From contig CALOBA010000019.1 in assembly GCA_942491465.1 (NCBI GenBank), positions 1-26,853 of the forward strand: a stretch of DNA of 26,853 nt. The letters are read 5' to 3'. The notes under the pieces are model-generated. The model saw nothing but the letters and a program-made list of their open reading frames with translations, was not told the DNA's origin and did no database searches. This stretch comes from CALOBA01 sp942491465 (lineage in GTDB: Bacteria; Pseudomonadota; Gammaproteobacteria; Chromatiales; Chromatiaceae). The position numbers and the translations under genes were made by a program. Below, one piece after another: positions 8,204 through 19,458 of the stretch (position 1 is its first letter; every line of letters begins with the position of its first letter).

Positions 8204-9895
8204 TCAATAGGTCCGGGCCTGGGGCTCGAACTCGGTGATGGTCACCGGGTCGAAGCTCAGCTCGGCGTGTCCGTCCGCGCCGAGCTTGACCACCGAATGC
8301 TTGAGCCATTGCGCGTCGTCGCGCTTGGGGAAGTCCTCGCGAAAGTGGGCGCCGCGGGACTCCTCGCGCTTGAGCGCGCCGAGGGTCGTCACCTCCGCCA
8401 GCATCAGCATGTTGCGCAGTTCCAGGGCCGCGAACATCTCGGTGTTGAAGACGGTGCAGCGATCGCCGACGGCCAGGTTGCTGAAGCGGTGGTTGAGCTC
8501 CTCAATCGTGGCCATGGCCTGCTCGAGCCCCTTGGCGTCACGGTAGATGCCGGCCTGGTCCGACATGGTGCGGCCCAAGTCGCGGCGGATGTCGGCGACC
8601 GACTCCTTGCCTTTGCCCTCCATCAGCTCTTTGATGCAGGTCTCGGCCTCTACCATGGCCGAGTCGGACAGGGCGCCGAGCTTGATGCGGCGGGCATATT
8701 CCATCGCGTGACGACCGGCGCGGCGACCGAACACCAGAATGTCGAGCAGCGAGTTGCCGCCCAGGCGGTTGGCCCCGTGTACCGAGACACAGCCGGTCTC
8801 GCCGGCGGCATAGACGCCCTCAAGCGGGGTCAGGCCGTTGATGTCGGTGTGCACGCCGCCCATCGAGTAGTGCGCGGTGGGCTTGATCGGGATCGGCTCC
8901 TCCACTGGGTCGATGCCCTCGAAGTCGATGCAGAGCTGGCGGATCTGTGGCAGGCGCTCGCTGATCTGCTCGGCGCCCAGATGGGAGATGTCGAGGAATA
9001 CCTCCTCGTCGGGGCCGCCGCGGCCCTCGCGCACCTCGGTCTCGATGGCGCGCGAGACCAGGTCGCGGGGACCCAGCTCCATCTTGTCCGGGGCATAGCG
9101 CGTCATGAAGCGCTCGCCCTCGACGTTGAGCAGGTAGCCGCCCTCGCCGCGGGCACCCTCGGTGACCAGGATGCCGCTGCGGCGAAGCCCCGTGGGGTGG
9201 AACTGGATGAACTCCATATCCTTCAACGGCAGCCCGGCCCGGTAGGCGATGGCCGAGCCGTCGCCGGTGTTGCCGTAGGCGTTCGAGGTGCGGGTCCAGT
9301 ACAACCGCCCATGACCGCCGGTGGCCAGGATCACGGCCTTGGCCTGGATGGTGTAGATGCGCCCGGTGCGGATGCTGAACGCGTTGACGCCCATGCAGCG
9401 CTGGCCGTCGTGGATCAGGTTCAGCGCGAACCATTCGTTGAAATAGTCCACGCCGTGCCGCAGGCCCTGCTCGTAGAGGGTGTGCAGCATGATATGACCG
9501 ACCTTGTCGGCGGCATAGCAGGCGCGGGGCTTGGAGGCGCCGCCGAACGGTCGCTGGGCGATCAGACCCTCGTCGGTGCGATAGAAGGGCGCACCCCAAT
9601 GCTCCATCTCGCGGATGACCGTTGGTGCCTCGCGGCACATCAGCTCGGCGGCGTCCTGGTCGGCCAGGTAGTCCGAACCCTTGACGGTATCGAACCAGTG
9701 CTGCTCCCAGGAGTCGCTCGGGTCGCGATTGCCGAGGGCGGCATTGACGCCGCCCTGGGCCGCACCGGTGTGCGAGCGGGTCGGATAGACCTTCGTCAGC
9801 ACCGCGACATGCAGGTCTTCTTCCATTCGGGACTCCAGCGCGGCATACAGGCCAGCGCCGCCGGAGCCAACGATCAGAACATCGTAGGTCAACAT
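8204..9895 (-). CDS. sdhA: Succinate dehydrogenase/fumarate reductase flavoprotein subunit
   Basis: 563 residues, near the normal length of SdhA/FrdA. It oxidises succinate or reduces fumarate. The FAD-binding motif is GSGGAG (10-15); SHTGAAQGG contains His42, the expected site of covalent FAD attachment. FHPTG (232-236), TEGARGEGG with Glu246 and Arg249, and HYSMGG (342-347) form the dicarboxylate site, and GANRLGGNSLL (375-385) closes the FAD site. The start ATG at 9895 (MLTYDVLIVG) places the Rossmann strand at the usual distance; an in-frame ATG at 9934 would add 13 unrelated residues. GGAGGAG lies 10 bases upstream of 9895. It heads the minus-strand unit sdhA-sdhB-sdhE-mdh. Sequence alone does not tell succinate oxidation from fumarate reduction, hence the sdh/frd ambiguity. 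Confidence 0.92.
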   Translation of the reverse strand: MLTYDVLIVGSGGAGLYAALESRMEEDLHVAVLTKVYPTRSHTGAAQGGVNAALGNRDPSDSWEQHWFDTVKGSDYLADQDAAELMCREAPTVIREMEHWGAPFYRTDEGLIAQRPFGGASKPRACYAADKVGHIMLHTLYEQGLRHGVDYFNEWFALNLIHDGQRCMGVNAFSIRTGRIYTIQAKAVILATGGHGRLYWTRTSNAYGNTGDGSAIAYRAGLPLKDMEFIQFHPTGLRRSGILVTEGARGEGGYLLNVEGERFMTRYAPDKMELGPRDLVSRAIETEVREGRGGPDEEVFLDISHLGAEQISERLPQIRQLCIDFEGIDPVEEPIPIKPTAHYSMGGVHTDINGLTPLEGVYAAGETGCVSVHGANRLGGNSLLDILVFGRRAGRHAMEYARRIKLGALSDSAMVEAETCIKELMEGKGKESVADIRRDLGRTMSDQAGIYRDAKGLEQAMATIEELNHRFSNLAVGDRCTVFNTEMFAALELRNMLMLAEVTTLGALKREESRGAHFREDFPKRDDAQWLKHSVVKLGADGHAELSFDPVTITEFEPQARTY

Positions 9896-10159
9896 GGGCG
9901 GAGTGCTCCTCCTTTCCCGGGTTTGGCATCCCAACCAGAGGCCACCCGCCGTCAGCGGCGCGCAGCGCAGGTTGGAACACGACGATTTCGGGGCGTATCC
10001 GTCCGAATAATCATTGTTGTGCTGACGGCCGCCTGCCCGGCATACCGGAGAGGCGAGGGACTGAGACGCCCGGTCTCTTTTGGTGAGCCCGTCGGGGCGC
10101 TATGGCGTCTCGGCCATCCCCCGGGGACGGCTTATACTTCCCCAAAAGATACAAATTGG

Positions 10160-10185
10160 CAATACTTAGTATTGATCTGAAGCAA
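10160..10185. promoter_or_regulatory. Palindrome plus FNR-like site upstream of sdhA/glgP
   Basis: A perfect inverted repeat with 7-bp arms around one base (CAATACT T AGTATTG, 10160-10174) overlaps TTGAT-CTGA-AGCAA (10172-10185), which matches the FNR/Crp-type consensus TTGATnnnnATCAA at 9 of 10 defined bases. A closely similar sequence occurs upstream of korA at 13258-13283. Binding by an anaerobic regulator is an inference. Confidence 0.45.
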
Positions 10186-10311
10186 CCCATAGACGATCCT
10201 GCATCGGTTCCCGCCATGCGATGCGATGGCTTGCGGTGGCTGGGGGCCGGGCCGTCTGCGTCTGGTCAAGACTAGTCTAAAGCCTGGGGAATACCAGCTA
10301 AACCACTGAAT

Positions 10312-10325
10312 CAATAAGCTTATTG
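10312..10325. promoter_or_regulatory. Perfect 14-bp palindrome, possible operator
   Basis: CAATAAGCTTATTG is its own reverse complement. In GC-rich DNA an AT-rich perfect palindrome of this length between divergent genes is a candidate regulator binding site. The regulator is unknown. Confidence 0.3.
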
Positions 10326-10642
10326 CCCGTGCGCCCCGATGCCGTTGCGAGCGCCTGCGGTGGCCGGCGGCGGCGCAGCGACCGCGGCCCGGACAGGGTT
10401 TCGGCCCGCCGGGGCCTGCACCCCTATCTTTCGTTGGGGACATAGCTGCACCATCCCCGTGCGTCACCTACGAAGGAGTGCGACCCCTTTGCAAAATTGT
10501 CCTCGACGGTGCATGTTTCAGTCGCGTTGCCTGCCCCGCCGGGGTATCTTTGCAGCCGGGAATCGGGGTGTGGCCCAACTCGCGCCGCATCACCCGCTCC
10601 TGTAACCCTCCCTCCGACCGCGACCCGCCTGGACCCGAGTGC

Positions 10643-13153
<2,511 letters not shown>

Positions 13154-13166
13154 TCCAGGCCGACAG

Positions 13167-13191
13167 CCCGGTCGACAGGAATGCGACCGGG
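13167..13191 (+). terminator. First hairpin after glgP
   Basis: CCCGGTCG (13167-13174) pairs perfectly with CGACCGGG (13184-13191) over a nine-base loop, 14 bases after the glgP stop. No U-tract follows. Confidence 0.4.
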
Positions 13192-13224
13192 TAGCGGCTG
13201 GTCATGTCCGCCAGTTTCCCAACT

Positions 13225-13250
13225 GGTCGCGAAGCTCCGGCTTCGCGACC
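13225..13250. terminator. Second, stronger hairpin after glgP
   Basis: GGTCGCGAAG (13225-13234) and CTTCGCGACC (13241-13250) form a perfect 10-bp stem with a six-base loop. A smaller stem, CCAGTT-tccc-AACTGG (13211-13226), overlaps its left base and would be mutually exclusive with it. This may be a terminator, an mRNA-stabilising structure or an attenuator before korA. No U-tract is seen. Confidence 0.4.
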
Positions 13251-13257
13251 TGAGCGC

Positions 13258-13283
13258 CAATATTGAGTATTGATCCAGCGCAA
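13258..13283. promoter_or_regulatory. Copy of the sdhA/glgP palindrome upstream of korA
   Basis: CAATATTGAGTATTGATC matches 10160-10177 at 16 of 18 bases and is followed, as there, by an FNR-like pair TTGAT-CCAG-CGCAA (8 of 10 defined bases). It lies about 100 bases upstream of the korA start. The inverted repeat has one mismatch here. Confidence 0.45.
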
Positions 13284-13385
13284 TCATCAGCCCTTCTGAC
13301 GGGCCGAAAGGCCAGGGAAACGGTACGATTTTCGGCTTCCGCCAACCTCTAGCGTATCCGGCCAACCCGGATCAGGGAGCCCAAG

Positions 13386-15349
<1,964 letters not shown>

Positions 15350-15350
<1 letters not shown>

Positions 15351-16300
15351 TGTTCGGACTCAAGGCAGACTGGTCCCTCGAAGTCTTCGACCGCTACTTC
15401 ACCATCGGCGACTACGCCGGCGGCGAGGCCCGTTGGTGCCCCGGCTGCGGCGACCACGCCGTGCTCAGCGCCGCCCAGCGCGTGCTGCGCGACGAGCAGC
15501 AAAAGCCCGAGATGTCGGTATGCGTCTCCGGCATCGGCTGCTCCAGCCGCATGCCCCACTACCTGGGCACCTACGGCTTCCACGGCCTGCACGGGCGCGC
15601 CCTGCCCGTCGCCTGCGGCGTCAAATCCCGCCGCCCCGACCTCGACGTCTGGGTCGCCACCGGCGACGGCGACTGCTTCTCCATCGGCGCCGGTCACTGG
15701 GTGCATGCCCTGCGCTACAACATGAACATGGTCGTCATGGTCTTCGACAACGCCATCTACGGGCTCACCAAGGCGCAGACCTCGCCCACCAGCCCCATCG
15801 GCATGAAGACCAACACCCACCCCTTCGGCGCCATTATCGAGCCCCACAACCCGCTCACCGTCACGCTGGGCATCACCAACATCTCCTTCGTCGCCCAAGT
15901 CGTCGACTGGAACCCGCCGATGCTCTACGAGACCCTGAAGGCCGCCTACCGCCACCGCGGCACCAGCTTCGTGCGCATCATCCAGCGCTGCCCGGTCTAC
16001 GCCGACAAGTTCATCAAAGAACTCCAGAACGACCCCTCGCGCTTCCTGCTGCTCGACACCCCCGCCCTGCCCATGGACGCCTCGGCCAAGCGCGCCTTCC
16101 CCGAGCAGCAGGCCCACGACCCCGGCGACCTCCCCCAGGCCTTCGCGCTCGCCCACGACACCAGCCGCATCCCGCTGGGCCTGCTCTACCACAACCCCGA
16201 GGCCCCCTGCTACGAAGACCTCTCCAGCCAAGGCATGGAGATGACCGCCCAGCAGCGCATCAATGGACTGAATCGGGTGTTGGACGGATTGACCATCTAA
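15350..16300 (+). CDS. korB: 2-Oxoacid:ferredoxin oxidoreductase, beta subunit (KorB)
   Basis: 316 residues. The thiamine diphosphate-binding motif starts at GDGDC (105-109) and ends with VFDNAIYGLT (131-140). Cysteines C30 and C33 (WCPGCGDH), C58 or C64 and C214 (QRCPVY) are placed to ligate the [4Fe-4S] cluster of this subunit. It overlaps korA by one base (TAATG), so translation is coupled and a 1:1 complex is expected in the cytoplasm. No dedicated ferredoxin gene accompanies the pair. Confidence 0.92.
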
Positions 16301-16306
16301 GCCCCC

Positions 16307-16329
16307 CGCCGCCGCAGCGCGCGGCGGCG
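16307..16329 (+). terminator. Strong GC hairpin after korB
   Basis: CGCCGCCGC (16307-16315) pairs perfectly with GCGGCGGCG (16321-16329) over a five-base loop, 7 bases after the korB stop. It lacks a U-run, but its position suggests an end for the kor transcript. Confidence 0.5.
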
Positions 16330-16748
16330 AGCGCAAAGGCGCAACGGGACGCGAAGGCGCAAACGGACTTGCCCATAGACAACGCCACGCGGTGTCCTAC
16401 GGGTTCCGGCGCACGCCACGGGGATCGCCAGCAGCCGGGACGATGATCCAGTCCTTCAACATTACTGGAAAAACAGATACTTGAGTTTGCCTCAGAGCGG
16501 TCAACTGCTCTTTCTAGGTTTTTGAAGCCGGCCTCGACGAGCGGAAAGCCGACCTCGCTGTCCGCGGCGAAAATTTGTCGCCCCGGAGGACGAAACTCCC
16601 AGGGCAACGCTCCCCGGGGCTATACCCCCGGCCGCTCCGTCCACTGCGGTCCATGGCGGGAGTGTCGGCCTCCGCGCCGACATTGATCGGCACGCGAAGT
16701 GAGGTTGAAAACGGTCTCGATACTTGCCCAGCATTGCTCCAGGTCGCC
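16330..16748. other. Intergenic region, no gene seen
   Basis: The stretch contains a short purine-rich repeat-like segment (GCGCAAAGGCGCAACGGGACGCG, in parts, near 16331-16376) and a weak stem (AGAGC / GCTCT at 16494-16511, followed by a T-rich stretch). Neither supports a gene. The convergent DUF29 gene ends at 16749. Confidence 0.5.
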
Positions 16749-17219
16749 TCAGTCGATCGGCGGGTAGTAGGTCCGGTCGAGGATGTCGGCGCTCGGGTAG
16801 GGGCAATCGGCGGGGAAAGTGCCGATGGGCAGTCCGGTTTCCGCGGCGGCAAGGTCGGCGGCCTGGGGGTAGGTTTCGGCGACGGCGTCCGCGAGGGTGG
16901 ACTTGAGCCCGGGATTCTTACGGATCAGATAGTCGAGGGCGACGCGCTGCTCGATGATGGTGTTGCGCCAGCTCTTGCCTTCGAATTCCGCCCACCGCTC
17001 CGAGAGTTGCCGGTATTGGAAATGCCACTTGAGCAGGTGGGCGAGTAGGACGCGGAGCTGGTTGACCAGCTCGTGGCGTTGACTCTCTCCCATATCCGTC
17101 AGCTCCTCGATCAGATGCTCGATGTCCAGCTCGCCGAAGCGTCCCTGGCGCAGCAGCTCGGCGGTGCGCATGGTCCATGCGCCGTAGTCTCGATCATAGA
17201 GTTGGGTCAGGTTCGACAT
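16749..17219 (-). CDS. DUF29 family protein
   Basis: 156 residues matching the DUF29 pattern: LYDRDYGAWTMRTAELLRQGRFGELDIEHLIEELTDMGESQRHELVNQLRVLLAHLLKWHFQY appears in pieces from residue 7 to about 70, and the C-terminus has YPQAADLAAAETGLP and FPADCPYPSADIL. DUF29 proteins are small, helical, usually multicopy in cyanobacteria and purple bacteria, and of unknown function. The ATG at 17219 is the family start. The frame continues upstream to 17375, where MSTVAIRPPVELKRRIARAA resembles the N-terminus of a ribbon-helix-helix (CopG-type) antitoxin; this may be a remnant fused in frame. Downstream 16748 is empty. Confidence 0.8.
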   Translation of the reverse strand: MSNLTQLYDRDYGAWTMRTAELLRQGRFGELDIEHLIEELTDMGESQRHELVNQLRVLLAHLLKWHFQYRQLSERWAEFEGKSWRNTIIEQRVALDYLIRKNPGLKSTLADAVAETYPQAADLAAAETGLPIGTFPADCPYPSADILDRTYYPPID

Positions 17220-17701
17220 CCTGTGCGTACCCGCAGCCTGGTTGAAGGTAGTGATCGGGTCGCATTCGGGGGACCGCTGCCGGCATCGGGGCTTGCGCTT
17301 GATCGGTGTCGGCGGGGCGGCGCGCGCGATTCGCCGCTTCAGCTCAACGGGAGGACGGATGGCGACCGTGCTCATGCGGAGTCCTGGGCTCGCGAAAGGT
17401 TCGAAGTCTAGCACCCCGGGCGCGCATGATCGCGCCGGCTGCCGCGCCGGCCCAACCTTCGCGCTCGAACGTCTGGAACTGCTCCGGGATACGGCCCTAC
17501 CCTACTGGACAGGATCGCAACGACGCTCCAGCGTCGTCGCGCATCTCCGGGCGCTCCCGCGCCCCGTCGGCAAGTGTGGCGCCGGGGCATTGTGGAACCA
17601 CGCGCCGCTGGAGCGGCGGCGGATGCGTAACGACCCGAGATCGAAAAATAAAGGTTGAAGAGAGGGGACTCGATTTGATTCGTGGCATCGGCGCAGAGTT
17701 T
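17220..17701. other. Region without convincing gene
   Basis: Besides the in-frame upstream extension of the DUF29 frame (17222-17375), I see no coding sequence. The open frames here have no recognisable domain and the region leads into the poly-G tract. Confidence 0.45.
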
Positions 17702-17877
<176 letters not shown>

Positions 17878-18126
17878 CGGCGAATCGAGCTGACCGACGA
17901 GCACCTGATCGGAGGGTTGGCGGCGCCTGAAACCGGCGACGCCCCGGAGGGCTGGATGACCCTGAAGGCCGCGGCCCTGGCCTTGGGCGTCAGCCAGCAG
18001 ACCGTGGTCAAGAAGCTCAACACCGGCGAACTCGAAGGCATCCGCGTGCAGGCAGGAGCCCGCACCGCCTGGAGAATCAAAGTCGATTCAAACGGTTGCG
18101 ACGGACAGCAGACCTTGTTCGACTGA
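17878..18126 (+). pseudogene. C-terminal fragment, probable serine recombinase
   Basis: About 82 codons remain, from RRIELTDEHLIGGLAAPE to the stop at 18126. The segment EGWMTLKAAALALGVSQQTVVKKLNTGELEG looks like a helix-turn-helix of the kind found at the C-terminus of some recombinase-family proteins, followed by AGARTAWRI and a QQTLFD tail. No catalytic serine domain is present because the sequence upstream is the poly-G tract. The assignment to recombinases is from memory of similar tails and is moderate at best; another HTH protein is possible. Confidence 0.45.
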
Positions 18127-18157
18127 TAAAGCCCATTCCTTCTGCGAGATGACTTAG

Positions 18158-18391
18158 TATGCGACACACATCCCCAATTGCGGCGCAGACATGCGCCTGA
18201 TTGCATTCATCACCGAGGCCGCGCCCGTCGAGCGGATTCTTACCCACATCGGTGAGCCGCCGCGTCCGCCGCCGATCACGTCCGCCCGCGGCTCGCCCGC
18301 CTGGGACGAGGCACCCGAGCCGATGCCGGACTGGGACCTCCTCCAGCAGCCCGAGCCCGACTTCGAGCTCGATCAGCGCGTTTCCTGGTAG
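18158..18391 (+). pseudogene. C-terminal remnant of IS91-type transposase
   Basis: The sequence IPNCGADMRLIAFITEAAPVERILTHIGEPP..PPITSARGSPAWDEAPEP...ELDQRVSW matches the characteristic tail after the zinc-binding region of IS91-family transposases, where CPxCGxxMRLIAFI and a final FDQR(I/V)xW are usual. The first cysteine is replaced by Ile and the rest of the transposase is missing; a TAG stop lies just upstream at 18155. An ATG at 18191 could start a 66-codon frame, but this is most likely a relic and not a gene. Confidence 0.6.
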
Positions 18392-18409
18392 CCGCCGCCT
18401 CTCTCACAG

Positions 18410-18745
18410 GGAACGGTGCAGCCCCTCTCGTCTGCCGGTGTCACCCTGCCCCGAAGATGCACGCGCCAGCACCCCGGAACGCGCGCGCCTGCACCGCCCC
18501 GACGCCCGTCAGCCCCGCAGTTGGGCATTGACCCCGCACCCCACCCCCGCTAACCTCCTTCCTCGGGCCAACCTGGACGCTCAGGGTGGCTTGGATTTCC
18601 TATCCGTTCCCGTAGCTGCCTTCGTACCTACGCATCGACGCGGCTGTTACCACCCGCGCCGCAAGGCTCGATACTGGGCTCGCGGCTCACGATTACCCAG
18701 GCGGGACTTCCACCCGCTAGAACACGCGGCCTTGCCAGGCCGCAC
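18410..18745 (-). ncRNA. Possible 5' end of a group II intron (truncated)
   Basis: Read on the minus strand, the sequence starts GTGCGGCCTGGCAAGGCCGCG at 18745 (split here: GTGCGGCCTGG then CAAGGCCGCG), agreeing with the GUGYG 5' end of group II introns, and forms a 7-bp hairpin (18726-18732 / 18737-18743). It continues with GCGGGTGGAAGTCCCGCC (18700-18717), like the early domain I stem of bacterial introns. The sequence then proceeds about 300 bases with no maturase gene; the left boundary is a guess and it abuts the IS91 relic. No 3' domains V/VI are seen, so it would be inactive. Confidence 0.35.
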
Positions 18746-18883
18746 TGTCACCGCAATTTGTCGCCGCATTTTCTAGCGAGACCGCCTGAAGATAAGCAGA
18801 GCCTTGCAAACGAACGGAACAAACGGGCTTAGACAGTAAGGAAGTCGTCTTGGCGTAGATGGGCTGGAGCCCGCACAAACAAA

Positions 18884-18901
18884 GGCCCGCTGGCGCGGGC
18901 C
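18884..18901 (-). terminator. Rho-independent terminator of the secreted-protein operon
   Basis: On the minus strand, GGCCCGC-GCCA-GCGGGCC is a perfect 7-bp stem with a four-base loop followed by TTTGTTTGTG. It lies 55 bases beyond the stop of the 162-residue secreted protein gene, so it ends that operon. Confidence 0.75.
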
Positions 18902-18956
18902 GAAGTCGTCGGGACGGAGGAGCCGACCATGGCCACCCTCCTGCTGCTCCGACGAG

Positions 18957-19445
18957 CTACATGGTGTCGGGATCGGGGATGAGCCCTGCTTCGATCAGTT
19001 CTTTCACCTGAGGCGTTGCGGCGATGAGGCGCAAGAAGTACTGTTCAAAAGCGGCTACGTCCTCAACGTAGATGTCGCCGCCTTTCTGCCCTGAGACCCG
19101 AGCCACGCCGTTCTTGGTCCTGACAGTGATCGAACCTTCTGCGCTGTCAAGTGAATCGCGCGAGATGATAAGACCGCGATAGCCGAGTTGCTCGAATCCC
19201 TCCCTCTCGGCTTCGTAGATCACGACCGACGGAGATCGACTCAATCCCTCCTCAAGGTAGGCAACTGCCTCGTCGCTCGTAACCAGTACCGACGGGTTCG
19301 GGCGACCTGAGTAGATATCGACGGTCACATTTAGTGTCTCCGCCTGCGTGACCGAAGCGCCGAGTGCGCAAAGAAGTAGGAATCCCGCGCTGATCGGCGA
19401 GAACCCTCGCTTTGAGTGCATGAGTCGAGAGTAGGTGCTCTTCAT
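18957..19445 (-). CDS. Secreted SGRPNP-motif protein of unknown function
   Basis: 162 residues. A basic N-terminus and hydrophobic core (ISAGFLLLCALGASVTQA, cleavage likely after 35) form a signal peptide. The mature protein opens with ETLNVTVDIYSGRPNPS; the FSGRPNP/YSGRPNP motif recurs in uncharacterised bacterial secreted proteins. The rest is about 115 residues of mixed alpha/beta character with no known catalytic motif. The start at 19445 is set by GGAGG seven bases upstream and by the signal peptide; the frame further upstream is open but overlaps the preceding gene. It follows the 520-residue protein gene by 13 bases and precedes a terminator, so the two are an operon. A partner or inhibitor role towards that protein is a guess. 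Confidence 0.75.
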   Translation of the reverse strand: MKSTYSRLMHSKRGFSPISAGFLLLCALGASVTQAETLNVTVDIYSGRPNPSVLVTSDEAVAYLEEGLSRSPSVVIYEAEREGFEQLGYRGLIISRDSLDSAEGSITVRTKNGVARVSGQKGGDIYVEDVAAFEQYFLRLIAATPQVKELIEAGLIPDPDTM

Positions 19446-19458
19446 GTCGATTCCTCCA

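Larger units (their letters stand above)
9896..10642. promoter_or_regulatory. Divergent control region between sdhA and glgP
   Basis: 747 bases without a credible gene between divergent sdhA (minus) and glgP (plus). It must hold both promoters. It is locally AT-richer than the genes, especially 10140-10330. Three short palindromes stand out: CAATACT-T-AGTATTG (10160-10174), AGACTAGTCT (10269-10278) and CAATAAGCTTATTG (10312-10325). I could not identify a convincing sigma-70 promoter. Confidence 0.55.

Noticed and set aside
8267..10180. 637-codon open frame opposite sdhA
   Set aside because: Antisense shadow of sdhA with no motif of its own.
16494..16511. Intrinsic terminator AGAGC/GCTCT followed by a T-rich stretch
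   Set aside because: Stem of only five pairs with an eight-base loop, nearly 200 bases from korB; too weak to call.
18201..18776. 191-codon plus-strand frame over the IS91 relic and possible intron
   Set aside because: Arg/Pro-rich, overlaps the IS91 tail in another frame and has no domain.
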